A stretch of 64,000 nt of DNA from Phycisphaerae bacterium (GCA_030372985.1 JAUCQB010000160.1:1-64000), one strand, 5' to 3'; positions 35,068 through 46,022 are shown, counted from the first letter of the stretch. Notes: generated from the letters alone by a model not told the origin. Program-made: numbers and translations.

Positions 35068-38000
35068 ATGTATGCCCCGACTGGACAAAATAAAGCTAGT
35101 AGCAGGCGCGGGACCGTCATGGTCATGGTGGTCGGCGTTCTGGCGATGCTTTTCATCATCGGCTCGACCCTTCTGATCGTCGGCCGGTTCGAACGCCAGA
35201 CCGTACAGATCAGTGCCAGCGCCCGGAACCTGGACGCCGTCAGCCAGGGCATCCTGGAGCCCGTCTTCGTCGCGCTGCGGGCGGAACTGCTTGGTTCGGA
35301 CGATAAAGCCTACAACCGTGGGTGGTTGCCGGTCGTTCCGGGCGACGACTATTTTCTCGGTGCCGACTACGGCGACTATCCCGGTTTCCTGAACGCCAAT
35401 TCCCCGCGGAACGGGGACCTGCTGCTCAGCAGTGTCGAGCCGTACAAGGTGCCCTGCTGCTGGGACCTCTTCTCGGCTTCCTGGTTCCGTGACGCGATCA
35501 CCCCTCCCCCTCCCGCGAACATCCTGCCTCCCGGAACCATCAATATCGGATTGATCGACAATCCTGATTTTGGCGGGATCGTCGAGGACGCCGATGGCGA
35601 CGGGATCCGGGACACGATCAGGCTTGTGAACGTGGGTTTCAGCGACTCTTTCGGCGGCTCTTTCAGCATGGGCCTTCGAGTGATCCCCCATAACGCCATG
35701 GTCCGGCTAAGCCGCATGACCCACCCGACCTTGCTGGCACAGGTTGTTCATCCGACAGACCTCGCGGCCGTGGGTAGTATGGATACACTCCGCACGGCCA
35801 TCGCGAACATCGATCTCGGCCCGACGGACGAGAACCGGCTGCGCCGGCGGTTCATGCTCCCGCCCGCGTTGCCGACTCCGGATGGAAACCAGACCTACTT
35901 TGATCTCGCCTCGTCGCTTGTGCAGTTACTACCGATCACCACCGGATATGCGCGGCCCAATAACCCGGGCGGATGGGTGAACAATGCCCAGGATCACCGT
36001 CAGTCCGTCATGTTCGGCCAGGGCGACGAGGCCATTTGGGAAAGTCTGATCCAGCCGACGTATGCCGGTCTGACCGATCCGAATTACAGCGCCGCGCTTG
36101 ACACCTACGACCGCCGCCGCCTGATCACCACCGAGAGCTCCGACGACGCCCTCCGGCCGCAGCGGGATGAGCGCAAGCTGCAGGCGTTCGCGCTTGCTGC
36201 GCCGTTTACGGGGCATTTCGAGAATATCATCAGCCCGGTGAACGCGAACTTGTCACTGGCCTATGGTGTCATGGATTACACCGCCAGCGGCGGGACTGTG
36301 GAGCACGTCTTTAACACCGACGGTCTGCGGACCCAGTTCAGCCTGCGGGATGTGCTGGAACCCAACGGCCAGGCCTCTTACCGTCGCGCGATGCAACTGA
36401 CGGCCTACTTTTTGGCCATGATTCAGCACACGACGGCGGCCAACTCCACCTCCTCTGCACAACTGCGTACGGCCATGCAATTGGCGGTCAACGCGATCGA
36501 CTTCGCGGATTTTGATGACCCGGAGAGCGACGGGTTTGACAACCACATACCCACGTACTTCGAATTCAATGGGATCAAGGTTGTCGGCGTCGAGAAGCAG
36601 CCGTATATCACCGAGGCGTATGCAAAGGTTGTTCGCAAGCCCGTACTTGACGGCCCTGGTTTCAAGTGGCCGGACAGCACCGCTCCTGAATACCGGTCCG
36701 ACGAATCAGTCTACGCGGTCGAACTATACAACCCCTATGCTACCGATCTGGTCTTGTCAGATTATGACCTTGTGTTAGTGGGTGGTGGCAGCACTATTGA
36801 AGTCGACCTCTCGTCGTCAGGCACGATCACGATTCCGTCTTACAGCTATGTCGTGCTCGCCAACAATGACAAAGATCCTTCACGGACACCAGGGCAGACT
36901 GCGACCGAGGATTTGCTGAGTTCTGGGAGCCCGGTGGTCTTTTCAACCATCAAGATGGATGCCGGACAACCGGTTGTCCTGCAGCGCAAGGCCGCCAAGG
37001 TATATCGGCTGGATTCTACAAACCCATGGGGGCCGCCAGTTCTGGGAATCTCCGACGCTGTTGATGTCGATACGATCAGACCAGTCGGTCTCGGAGGGGC
37101 TGACGCCGACTGGGCAGAAGGGGCACCCGTTCCTGGTGGCACACCCGGCGCCAATGATCGCTTGGTTCGTGACAGTAGCCTGCAGCGGCACAAAGAGATC
37201 GCCGGACAACCTCCGGTTCGTTGGCATTTCACGCTGTCACGCCAGATGCTGTTCCCGTTGCCTTGGTGTGAAGACGATGAGCACCCCACTCCGCTCACAA
37301 CGGACAAGGATCGTCTATCGCAGCACAACCTGCTGGGGACAAGTATCTTCACCCAGAATATGGTCGTCGGCGAGGCCCCAACGGCAACATTGGTGTCCGT
37401 GACAAACCAGCAGATCATGGCTCTGGAGTCTGCTGGTCTCAAGATCAGTTATGATACACAGAATGGTGCGATTAACCCGAGTACGGCGCCAGCCTTCTTC
37501 CCGCTGCTGTCCGGCTCGAAGGATCCAATTGCCCCGTTCCCGGTACTGGTGGCCGATCGTGGCGTGCACCCGAACACCGGCGGCACGATGGCCTTCCCGA
37601 CAACCGGCACACTCCTGCTGGTGACGCGGTATGCCCATTTGCCTGAGCAGACGGTTGACATGATAACCATACCTGCGACACCTATAACGGTCGCTGCAAC
37701 GCAGGTGCCTGAGGGCATCGCTGGCCGGCAAGTCCTTACGCTCTACCCGGATAACAACCCCGGGCAACTCCAGATCCTCGACAACGGTCACATGCCGGTT
37801 TTCTACATTCCCAGCCTGCCCTCTCAGCCTGTGGACCCGTCAAAGGTCGAGAGGTGCCTGGACGGCAACAACTCGCGGTTCAACGACCTGCCCTGGGGCC
37901 AGTTGGCATTCGAGTACTTCACGGCGCTGCCGATGGAGGAATTGGCGAGGTACATCGACCTCGATCCGGGGCCGAGCGTGAGCTCTGGACGTCTGATGGA

Positions 38001-38916
38001 CTTGGATTCGACGGTCTATCAAGAGCAGTACGGCGCCTTCGGCGGTTTGTCGAACTGGAACAACGCAGCAATGATTCGTTTCCTGAACTACCCGGTGATG
38101 ATGCCGGTGTCGCAGGCCTCTTCGCCTCTGGGGCCGCGGGTGGAGGGGCGAATCGGCATCGGCACAGCCCCGTGGTGGGTGCTCGACGGCCTGCCGGTGC
38201 TGCCGGATGCGATGCCCGGTACCGTTAATGCAATACCATCTAATCTTCCCAGCACGAGTGCGCTGGCTGGTCTGCCGGTACCCGAGATCGAGGCTTGGCG
38301 GCTTGCCCCGTACCTCCACAACGCGTATCCGAAATCCATGGCGGGTGCTTGGTTTGTACACCATCTGATTGACGAGAAGTACGCGAGTGCGGTGTCGCCA
38401 TATAGCTCGGTCCCGCCGTCACCGCCCGCCGGGATGCCCAGCATTTCGCCTTTGCTGGCTAAGTACATGGTGTCCTATCGGGAGCAGCGGCCAGTTGAGG
38501 TGTTTGACGCGGCATATGCCGACCGGATCGGTTTTGCGACCGCCGGCGAGATCTGCAACGTCCTTACGAAGGTGCAATTGGGTGGCCTGTATCACCCAAC
38601 AACGAACACGCTGATTAATGAGAACCACCCCTTGCATGAATGGCGGCTTTGGGTGGACGGCAACAACGATCGGCCGTTCAGTTATCTCGGCTACCTGCAA
38701 CTGGTCGCCCCGATCGTTCGGATGCAGGACTGGATGACGGTGAAGAACCACGTGTTCACGATCTACGCGACGATTCAGAGCAGCGGCCAGCCGCCGGTGA
38801 CGGTGCGGACGCAGGTGACCGTGGACCGCACGCGGTGCCTGTACAACTCGAGCGATCTGCCCGAGCGGATCACCGAGACGCCGCCGATCAGCTACTATAA
38901 TGCGGTGGATGATTAG
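35068..38916 (+). CDS. giant PilX-like pilus/secretion protein containing a lamin-tail-like domain
   Basis: ATG 35068 is preferred: GGAGG precedes it by 10 bases and a short basic leader then a hydrophobic helix follow (SSRRGTVMVMVVGVLAMLFI), giving 1,282 residues. The N-terminus resembles PilX/minor-pilin-assembly proteins (RGxxMVMVVxVLAxLFIIGSTLLIVGRFERQ). Residues about 545-695 look like a lamin-tail domain: YAVELYNPYATDLVLSDYDL, ITIPSYSYVVLANN and the closing GGTPGANDR. The rest is long, extended and Pro/Gly-rich. It may anchor type IV pili or a surface structure, with the Ig-like lamin-tail domain as an attachment module. The extreme size for a PilX-like protein is unusual; I know no exact function. 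Confidence 0.75.
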   Translation: MYAPTGQNKASSRRGTVMVMVVGVLAMLFIIGSTLLIVGRFERQTVQISASARNLDAVSQGILEPVFVALRAELLGSDDKAYNRGWLPVVPGDDYFLGADYGDYPGFLNANSPRNGDLLLSSVEPYKVPCCWDLFSASWFRDAITPPPPANILPPGTINIGLIDNPDFGGIVEDADGDGIRDTIRLVNVGFSDSFGGSFSMGLRVIPHNAMVRLSRMTHPTLLAQVVHPTDLAAVGSMDTLRTAIANIDLGPTDENRLRRRFMLPPALPTPDGNQTYFDLASSLVQLLPITTGYARPNNPGGWVNNAQDHRQSVMFGQGDEAIWESLIQPTYAGLTDPNYSAALDTYDRRRLITTESSDDALRPQRDERKLQAFALAAPFTGHFENIISPVNANLSLAYGVMDYTASGGTVEHVFNTDGLRTQFSLRDVLEPNGQASYRRAMQLTAYFLAMIQHTTAANSTSSAQLRTAMQLAVNAIDFADFDDPESDGFDNHIPTYFEFNGIKVVGVEKQPYITEAYAKVVRKPVLDGPGFKWPDSTAPEYRSDESVYAVELYNPYATDLVLSDYDLVLVGGGSTIEVDLSSSGTITIPSYSYVVLANNDKDPSRTPGQTATEDLLSSGSPVVFSTIKMDAGQPVVLQRKAAKVYRLDSTNPWGPPVLGISDAVDVDTIRPVGLGGADADWAEGAPVPGGTPGANDRLVRDSSLQRHKEIAGQPPVRWHFTLSRQMLFPLPWCEDDEHPTPLTTDKDRLSQHNLLGTSIFTQNMVVGEAPTATLVSVTNQQIMALESAGLKISYDTQNGAINPSTAPAFFPLLSGSKDPIAPFPVLVADRGVHPNTGGTMAFPTTGTLLLVTRYAHLPEQTVDMITIPATPITVAATQVPEGIAGRQVLTLYPDNNPGQLQILDNGHMPVFYIPSLPSQPVDPSKVERCLDGNNSRFNDLPWGQLAFEYFTALPMEELARYIDLDPGPSVSSGRLMDLDSTVYQEQYGAFGGLSNWNNAAMIRFLNYPVMMPVSQASSPLGPRVEGRIGIGTAPWWVLDGLPVLPDAMPGTVNAIPSNLPSTSALAGLPVPEIEAWRLAPYLHNAYPKSMAGAWFVHHLIDEKYASAVSPYSSVPPSPPAGMPSISPLLAKYMVSYREQRPVEVFDAAYADRIGFATAGEICNVLTKVQLGGLYHPTTNTLINENHPLHEWRLWVDGNNDRPFSYLGYLQLVAPIVRMQDWMTVKNHVFTIYATIQSSGQPPVTVRTQVTVDRTRCLYNSSDLPERITETPPISYYNAVDD

Positions 38917-38935
38917 GAGCTGTCAGCGGTCAGCT

Positions 38936-39098
38936 TTCAGCAATCAGCTTTCGACGATCAGAAGCGGCCGACCATTGGGTCGGCCACTTCATTTCGCTGA
39001 ACTGAACCGAACGCCGCACGTGAGCAATGAAAACACTCCTACACAGACAGGATTCCGGCGATCCGTAGCTGAAAGCTGAGAGCTGAAAGCTGAGAGCT
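38936..39098. other. degenerate agctgaaagctgag repeats between the pilus-like gene and hemA
   Basis: Copies of AGCTGAAAGCTGAG-type units lie at 39067-39098, and related cagctttcagcaatcagctttc words at 38936-38957. The gap (38917-39096) holds no gene. Confidence 0.55.
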
Positions 39099-40389
39099 AC
39101 TCTTCGATCTTCAGATCGAAGAGTGCCCTCAGCATCTCCGCATACACGCGTCCCGCGCCGGGGGCTGAGTCGCCGGTGAGGCGGCTGACCGGTCCGTGGA
39201 GGAGCTTGCCGGTCAGGCGGTGGAGCATCTGTTCGATCAGTTCGCGGTCGTGGGGCGAGGCGTTTTCGAGCTTGGGCAGAATGCGCTCCAGTTCCTGACG
39301 GCCGATCTCGCGGAAGTGCTTTTCGAGGGCGGCGATCAGCGGGCCGACATCCTCGCGTGACTGCCGGTCGGCCAGTTCGACCACGGCGGCCTCGATGATC
39401 TCGTGGCACTTGGCAACGGCCTCCTTTCGCTGGGCGAGGTGGGTCTCAGTCACGGACTGCAGGTCGTCGATATTGTACAGGTAGACGCAGTCGCAGCGGC
39501 CGACGGCGGCGTCAACGTCTCGCGGCAGGGCGATGTCGATCAGCAGGATCGGACGATAGGCACGCCGGGCCGGCACCGGGGAAAAGGCCTCGGCGGTGAG
39601 GATCGGTTCGCGAGAACCGGTGCAGGTGATGACGATATCGGCCTCGGCCAGCCGCTCGACCCAGTCGGCAAAGGCGATCGGCTCGACGGCCAGGTCGTGC
39701 TGCCGGCTCAGCCGCTTGGCCACCTCGACGGCCCGGGCGTCCGTCCGGTTGGTGACCCAGACACGTTGCGGCCGGGTCTCGATCAGATGAGTCAGGGTCA
39801 TCTCGCCCATGCCGCCGGCGCCCACCATCATCACCGTCTTGTCGGCAAAGTGGGAGAAGATCTGCCTGGCCAGATCGACGGCCGTGCTGCCCACGCTGAG
39901 CCGGCCGGTGGCGATGCCCGTGGTGGCATGGATGGTCTTGGCCACCGCCAGGGCCTGCTGGAACAGCGGGCCGAGCCGCCGGCCGACCGTTCCGGCCGTG
40001 CGGGCGGTCTCAAACGCGTCACGCGTCTGCCCGACGATCTGCGACTCGCCCAGGACCATCGAATCGAGCGAGCTGGCTACCCGCAGCAGGTGCCGGACCG
40101 CCTGCACGTCCTCGTGGACGTACAGGGTGTCGGCGAACTCGTGCATCTCGATGCCGTGAAACTCGCCGATGAAGGCGATCGTTTCGTCGATTCGCGGCCG
40201 GCCCTGCATCGGTCGTGAAACATAGAACTCGACCCGGTTGCAGGTTGACAGCAGCACCACCTCGGCGTCCGGGAACCGCTGCTTGAAGCGTTCGAGGGCG
40301 GCCGGCACCGCGGCCTCGCCGAAAGCGATTTTCTCACGCTTCTCGACGGGTGCGGAACGGTGATTGCAGCCGACGACGAAAGTTCTCAT
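39097..40389 (-). CDS. hemA: glutamyl-tRNA reductase
   Basis: The 430-residue protein catalyses the first step of C5 tetrapyrrole synthesis, reducing Glu-tRNA to glutamate semialdehyde with NADPH. The N-terminal catalytic Cys is C50 in LLSTCNRVEF, exactly where it is in the family. VGAGGMGEMT near residue 190 is the NADPH-binding motif, and the C-terminal helices form the dimerisation domain. It overlaps the upstream CcsA/HemX-like gene by 4 bases (40386-40389), so the two are translationally coupled, as in hemA-hemX operons. The last codons contain a perfect 12-bp inverted repeat (39099-39110 with 39113-39124). Confidence 0.96.
   Translation of the reverse strand: MRTFVVGCNHRSAPVEKREKIAFGEAAVPAALERFKQRFPDAEVVLLSTCNRVEFYVSRPMQGRPRIDETIAFIGEFHGIEMHEFADTLYVHEDVQAVRHLLRVASSLDSMVLGESQIVGQTRDAFETARTAGTVGRRLGPLFQQALAVAKTIHATTGIATGRLSVGSTAVDLARQIFSHFADKTVMMVGAGGMGEMTLTHLIETRPQRVWVTNRTDARAVEVAKRLSRQHDLAVEPIAFADWVERLAEADIVITCTGSREPILTAEAFSPVPARRAYRPILLIDIALPRDVDAAVGRCDCVYLYNIDDLQSVTETHLAQRKEAVAKCHEIIEAAVVELADRQSREDVGPLIAALEKHFREIGRQELERILPKLENASPHDRELIEQMLHRLTGKLLHGPVSRLTGDSAPGAGRVYAEMLRALFDLKIEE
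39099..39124. repeat. 26-base hairpin at the 3' end of hemA
   Basis: ACTCTTCGATCT and AGATCGAAGAGT form a 12-bp stem with a two-base centre, encoding the last residues of HemA. No T run follows on either strand, so it is more likely a structural or protective 3' hairpin than an intrinsic terminator. Confidence 0.65.
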
Positions 40390-41204
40390 GCGTGCATCAG
40401 CGAGAAAAACACCCGGAACAGATACGCGACGACGATCAGCCCCAACCCGTAAGTGGACAGCACCGCCGCCCGCTTTCCACGGATCTGGGGTTTATACAAC
40501 GACCCGTAGCACAAGTAGCCAAAAACAGCCCAGGCCAGGAGCGACGAGATAAAGACCGGGTCCAGGTACCAGACGTTTGCCTGGAGGTCCGGGCGGTGCG
40601 AAATGCCGCACAGACCGGTCAGAATCCCATAGGTGAAAAACGGAAACCCGATGATCGGCGTCCATCTGCCGAACCGCTCAAGCGATTCGAGCGAGGCGAC
40701 GTTGCCGACCAGGGTCGAGGGTCGCTTGCGCCGCAGCATCCAGTTGACCAGCAGATAGGCCACGCCGGCGACGCCGCCGGCGATGAACAGCGTTCCGCTG
40801 ATCGCGAAGGCGATGGAGTGGCTCACGAACCAGACGCGGCCGGTGACGCGCATTTCTGGCTGGTTCACGATGGCCAGGGCCGCGCACTGCAGGACGGTTG
40901 CGATGATGAACAGGAAACCGTCCACGCCCCGCAGGGTGCGAGCCAGGTGCGTGCCGATGCCCATCAGACCGAGCAGTGTCGCCAGCAGGATGGCGTCGTC
41001 GAAGCTGTAGTAGAAGGTCTCGACGACGCCGATGTTCCGAAATCGGGTTGCCAGGTAGCCGATGTTGGCGACCAGGGCGAGGGTGACCGCGACCCGCAGA
41101 ACCGCCGGGGCCCACCGGACCTGGCGTCTCAGGCGCAGGTATGAACAGACCGCTCCGATCGCGAATCCCAGGCCGCCGATGATGCATGTCATGACTTGTT
41201 GCAT
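40386..41204 (-). CDS. HemX/CcsA-like cytochrome c assembly membrane protein
   Basis: The 272-residue protein has about eight hydrophobic segments and the CcsA-type motif WYLDPVFISSLLAWAVFGYL near residues 210-230. An earlier ADTVLQCAALAIVNQPEM-type loop and a conserved His-containing helix (VWFVSHSIAFAISGTLF) are also typical of heme-handling proteins. It is either HemX, a regulator/partner of HemA, or CcsA, the heme-delivery subunit of system II cytochrome c assembly. Coupling to hemA (4-base overlap) favours a heme-related function. It lies divergent to an exported protein gene. Confidence 0.8.
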   Translation of the reverse strand: MQQVMTCIIGGLGFAIGAVCSYLRLRRQVRWAPAVLRVAVTLALVANIGYLATRFRNIGVVETFYYSFDDAILLATLLGLMGIGTHLARTLRGVDGFLFIIATVLQCAALAIVNQPEMRVTGRVWFVSHSIAFAISGTLFIAGGVAGVAYLLVNWMLRRKRPSTLVGNVASLESLERFGRWTPIIGFPFFTYGILTGLCGISHRPDLQANVWYLDPVFISSLLAWAVFGYLCYGSLYKPQIRGKRAAVLSTYGLGLIVVAYLFRVFFSLMHA

Positions 41205-41341
41205 GGTTCATTCCGGCGGGCAGAGCCGTTGTCAGCGAACGGAACGGCCAGAGACTTACAGCCGAAGACTGACAACCTCTACCGATTGTATTAGCATACC
41301 CCAGGGTCAGAGGGATTTCGATTCCTCGCGAGGGACGGTGG

Positions 41342-42658
41342 ATGCGGGGCGCAGGATTTGTCTTAGGGGCCGGGTTGTTGACCGTGGCGATCGCGATGTC
41401 GCCTGCCATGATGGGGGCCAACGCGGCCTCCGCGCCGGCCACCCGCACGGCCGAGCCGAAAGCCGAGGAGATCCGCCAGGCGGTCTCGCAACTGGCGCAC
41501 CCTGTCCCGTCACAGCGACAGGCCGCCCGGCGGCAATTGGTGCAGTGGGGTCTTCGCGTCACCGACGAACTGAAGCGGGTGGCAGAGGGGCCGAATCTGG
41601 AGGCGGCTCTTCAGGCGCGCGACCTGCTTGAGTCGCTGGATTCGGCTTTTTTTCAGGGCGGGCAGATCAGCCTGGAGGCGGATCGGGCGGAGGTCAACTG
41701 GGATGAGCCCTTTGCCCTGACGGTTACGGTTCGCAACCCCACCGGGGGTCCGCTGAAGGTGACTTGGGCGGCTCCGACGACGGCTCCCGCCGTCCCGCCT
41801 CCCGCTGAGGCGACTCAGGTTGCAGCCCTGCTCGATGTTGCCGATTTTCTGGTTGTACGTGGTCCGGATGGTGAGGAGGTGGAGGTACGGATCGACCCGA
41901 TCGAGCGAGACCCGGTTGTTCGAGCGGTGGTTGAACGGCGAGCTTCCGGTGTGCAGCCCACCCACCTGTTGGAACCGGGTGGCGAGGCCCGTTTGCGGAT
42001 TCCTGAATTCAACCGTGGCTGGGCCCGGTATCCCACGCTGTCACCCGGCACGTATCGGATCTCGATTCGCTATCAGCCCGCGTGGAAGGATCAGAAGTGG
42101 GTGGAAGAAGGGCTCGGCCTGACCGAGAGCGCGCCGATTGAGGTCCGGGTGCGCGGCGGAGCGCCCAAGTCGATCTGTGACTCCAATCGGCCGATGGGGC
42201 TCAAATTGAAGCAGTCGGGCGGCGACCTGGTGGTGGAATTGCAGAACCTTTGGGATCGCCCGCAGTGGGTCAACCTTGATTTCGGCGACGACCTGGAGGT
42301 CCAGGCCCGGCTGACCTGGCAGGCGCAGCGGCTGACCCTCTTCGGCGAAGATGGCGTTGAGGTGTCACCGCGATTGACCGCTGTCGAGCGCCGGGAGCCT
42401 CTGCTGCGGCTGGCTCCGGACGAGGCGATCACGGTGGGTCGGGTCTCGATGGGCGATTTCCGCGAGGCGCTGATCAAGGCCGGGCGCCGCCGATCCGGTC
42501 GGTATGAGGTCACCGTTCGCTACCAGTTTCTGAGCGAAGTGCAAAACTTCCGCGCGGCTCTCGCCGCCCGCAAACGTACAATCGAGGTCCCGACTCATCT
42601 GTATACCGGGGTTGCATTCTGTCGCGAGTATGTCAGCGTGCAGAACGAAGCGAAGTAG
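41342..42658 (+). CDS. exported protein with short helical repeat and beta domains, function unknown
   Basis: The 438-residue protein has a signal peptide (FVLGAGLLTVAIAMSPAMMGANA). Residues about 40-100 contain HEAT-like helices (VPSQRQAARRQLVQWG, LEAALQARDLLESL). The rest is beta-rich with TVTVRNPTGGPLKVTW, LEPGGEARLRIPEFNR, YRISIRYQPAW and VELQNLWDRPQWVNLDF, the pattern of successive Ig/jelly-roll-like domains that would hold other surface components. I recognise no enzyme motif. It is probably periplasmic or outer-membrane associated. It converges with the lipoprotein gene downstream; degenerate aatgacgaa repeats lie between. Confidence 0.6.
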   Translation: MRGAGFVLGAGLLTVAIAMSPAMMGANAASAPATRTAEPKAEEIRQAVSQLAHPVPSQRQAARRQLVQWGLRVTDELKRVAEGPNLEAALQARDLLESLDSAFFQGGQISLEADRAEVNWDEPFALTVTVRNPTGGPLKVTWAAPTTAPAVPPPAEATQVAALLDVADFLVVRGPDGEEVEVRIDPIERDPVVRAVVERRASGVQPTHLLEPGGEARLRIPEFNRGWARYPTLSPGTYRISIRYQPAWKDQKWVEEGLGLTESAPIEVRVRGGAPKSICDSNRPMGLKLKQSGGDLVVELQNLWDRPQWVNLDFGDDLEVQARLTWQAQRLTLFGEDGVEVSPRLTAVERREPLLRLAPDEAITVGRVSMGDFREALIKAGRRRSGRYEVTVRYQFLSEVQNFRAALAARKRTIEVPTHLYTGVAFCREYVSVQNEAK

Positions 42659-42664
42659 ATGGGT

Positions 42665-42683
42665 GACCGGCAAGATGCCGGTC
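42665..42683. repeat. GACCGGCAAGATGCCGGTC hairpin
   Basis: GACCGGC 42665-42671 and GCCGGTC 42677-42683 around AAGAT. The same hairpin with small changes is the second inner stem of the junction elements at 53130-53148 and 60383-60401. Confidence 0.65.
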
Positions 42684-42705
42684 GGTCGAAGGCCCGATGA
42701 GCAAA

Positions 42706-42810
42706 ACCTAATGATGAATGAATGACGAATGACGAAGTCCGAATGACGAAGGAATGATGAAGTCCGCCTGCGGCGAGATTCGCCGTGGCGAACCCGAATG
42801 ACGAAGGAAA
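42706..42810. repeat. gene-less array of aatgacgaa units
   Basis: Units of AATGACGAAGTCCG-type (atgacgaatgacgaagtccgaatgacg...) recur through this stretch, interrupted by a CTGCGGCGAGATTCGCCG hairpin. The unit is the same as in the arms of the four-helix-bundle element 1, yet no four-helix-bundle gene is present here. Confidence 0.7.
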
Positions 42811-42892
42811 TCCGAATGTCCCCTCGCTTGCGTGCTTCGCCGTGGCGAGCGCTCGGGGTTCTTAAAGGACCGCCCAGAGTGTCAGGGACCGG

Positions 42893-43597
42893 TCACGGAT
42901 TGGTCGGGCGGGAGACGGGGGCAGCCGGTGACGGTTGGGCCATGACCGGGACAGGCTCGCGGCGCAGGGCGTCGAAACGATCGTCATCCTTGTCATATTT
43001 GATGGTCATGGTCGAGCCGGTGCTTTGGCCGTAGAGGGACGTGATGGCCAGGAGCATCGCGGGCATGGTCTGCTTGAGGTTCGAATCGTCAGCGATGAGG
43101 TCCGCGCGGCCTTCCCAGAGGACTTTTCTCCCGGCCGGCAACCCCTGGTCGGCGATCCATGCCGAGAGGCTGAGCAGGTGGTGGTAGCCGAGATCGACCA
43201 CTCGCACCTCGGTCATGATGTAGGGGTCGAAGAGCGGGTCTCCGAACGGGCCGAAGCCGTAGCCCGGCCGGAAGTCGGGATATGTCTCGATCGCCTGCCC
43301 GCGGTACAGGACGCTATAGGCCATGGTCATCTGCAGGTTGGCAGTCTGGCCGATCGGGACCCGACGCAGGGTCGGCCGCTGTTGCCTCAGGGCCCGGGCC
43401 AGCATGGCCGAGTAGTCCTCGAACTCGAGCGTCGATTCGATCTGCGGCGTCGGACCGTGGACGACAAAGACCGGCCCGTCCAGGCGGCGCCAGAGCGAGC
43501 TGTCGGTTGTCAGGCGGCAATCGACCTGGACACGGTAGGGTTCACAACCTGCGGCGGCCAGTGCCGCGATCGCAACCGCCATACCAGCCGAACGCAT
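42893..43597 (-). CDS. predicted lipoprotein, DUF4136-like
   Basis: The 234-residue product has a lipobox (AIAALAAAGC, Cys 18) and the start is supported by GAGGAGG 7 bases upstream. GPVFVVHGPTPQIESTLEFEDYS near residues 41-63 and LMTMAYSVLYRG-like strands resemble DUF4136-type lipoproteins; a Tyr/Pro-rich middle (DFRPGYGFGPFGDPLFDPYI) and a Pro-rich tail follow. It is probably an outer-membrane or periplasmic lipoprotein of unknown role. It precedes gltA on the minus strand but with no evident functional link. Confidence 0.65.
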   Translation of the reverse strand: MRSAGMAVAIAALAAAGCEPYRVQVDCRLTTDSSLWRRLDGPVFVVHGPTPQIESTLEFEDYSAMLARALRQQRPTLRRVPIGQTANLQMTMAYSVLYRGQAIETYPDFRPGYGFGPFGDPLFDPYIMTEVRVVDLGYHHLLSLSAWIADQGLPAGRKVLWEGRADLIADDSNLKQTMPAMLLAITSLYGQSTGSTMTIKYDKDDDRFDALRREPVPVMAQPSPAAPVSRPTNP

Positions 43598-43623
43598 GAC
43601 AGGACCTCCTCATCGATGGTTGC

Positions 43624-44913
<1,290 letters not shown>

Positions 44914-45239
44914 GCTGATGCCCTTGTCTGTCGGCGGCCGCCGGTGGCCGTCGCGCATGCGTGTCCCTGTACGGTGTTCGTGCGGGCCGGCGACAGGACA
45001 GGTGACGGCCTTCATGGGCCACCCATTCGGCCATGCCGCTCAGGCCATTTGTGCCGGTCCCCCCGAACCGGCTCGTGGGTTCACCGGAGCCGGGGGATTG
45101 TACCAGAGTCTGCCGATCTGCGAAACCGGCGCGGCAACCATGAGAAGGCTTGACTGACTGAACAGTCGCCGGGAATATGACTCCCGATCGCCTGCGGCAT
45201 TCGTTTTTCCACATGGTCTCTCTTATCGAGGACCCAGCC
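44914..45239. other. divergent promoter region between gltA and the SDR gene
   Basis: This 326-base gap should carry both promoters. I see no gene, no strong repeat and no obvious operator. Confidence 0.5.
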
Positions 45240-46022
45240 ATGCCTGAACTCGATGATCGGGTGGCCGTCATCAGCGGCGGCCTGGGTGATATCGGCCGGG
45301 CCTGTGCGGTCGAGTTGGCCCGGCGAGGGGCGGATATCGCCGTGGGCGACCGCGACGATGCCGGACGGGCCGAGCCCCTGCGGGCGGAGATCACCCGCCT
45401 CGGCCGACGCTTTCAATTCGCTCTTGTGGACGTGTCCGACGCGGAGGCCGTCCGGAGATGGGTCGCCTCGGTTGAGAAGGAACTTGGACTGCCGACGATC
45501 GCCGTACCCAACGCCGCGATCGTTGAGATGGCCTCGATGGCAGAGCTGACCTCGGCGATCTGGCAGCGGCACCTGGACGTGAATCTGACCGGCGCCTTTC
45601 ACCTGGCTCACGCCGTCGCCCAACGCCTCGTCGAGTTGAAACGGCCGGGACGCATCGTATTCATCGGCAGTTGGGCGGGCCACACCGCCCATGCCCATAT
45701 TCCCGCCTACTGCGTGGCCAAAGCCGGCCTGCGGATGGTCTGCAAGTGCATGGCCCTCGAATACGCCCGTCACGGAATCCTGGTGAACGAAGTCGCCCCC
45801 GGGGTGGTGAACGCGGGCCTGTCGCGCAGCCTCTTCGACAAGGATCCCGCGCTGACCCGTCGCACCGCCGCAAGCATTCCCACCGGCGAGCTGATGCAGC
45901 CCGAGGAGGTGGCCGTGCACGTGGCCCACCTCTGCGATCCCCGCAGTCGCAACGCGACAGGAAGCGTCCTGCTGTGCGATGGAGGCCTCTCGCTGGTCAC
46001 TGCCACCGCCAGGCAGCCGTGA
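45240..46022 (+). CDS. short-chain dehydrogenase/reductase
   Basis: ATG 45240 is preferred because GAGGA precedes it and the Rossmann fold follows directly, giving 260 residues. The motifs of classical SDRs are present: SGGLGDIG near residues 13-20, NAAI in place of NNAG near 88-91, Ser in FIGSWAG near 142, and YCVAK near 157-161 for the YxxxK pair; NEVAPGVVNAG near 186 ends the core. It should be an NAD(P)-dependent oxidoreductase of a small alcohol or sugar; the substrate is unknown. The next gene, a dihydrouridine synthase, starts 44 bases later. Confidence 0.9.
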   Translation: MPELDDRVAVISGGLGDIGRACAVELARRGADIAVGDRDDAGRAEPLRAEITRLGRRFQFALVDVSDAEAVRRWVASVEKELGLPTIAVPNAAIVEMASMAELTSAIWQRHLDVNLTGAFHLAHAVAQRLVELKRPGRIVFIGSWAGHTAHAHIPAYCVAKAGLRMVCKCMALEYARHGILVNEVAPGVVNAGLSRSLFDKDPALTRRTAASIPTGELMQPEEVAVHVAHLCDPRSRNATGSVLLCDGGLSLVTATARQP

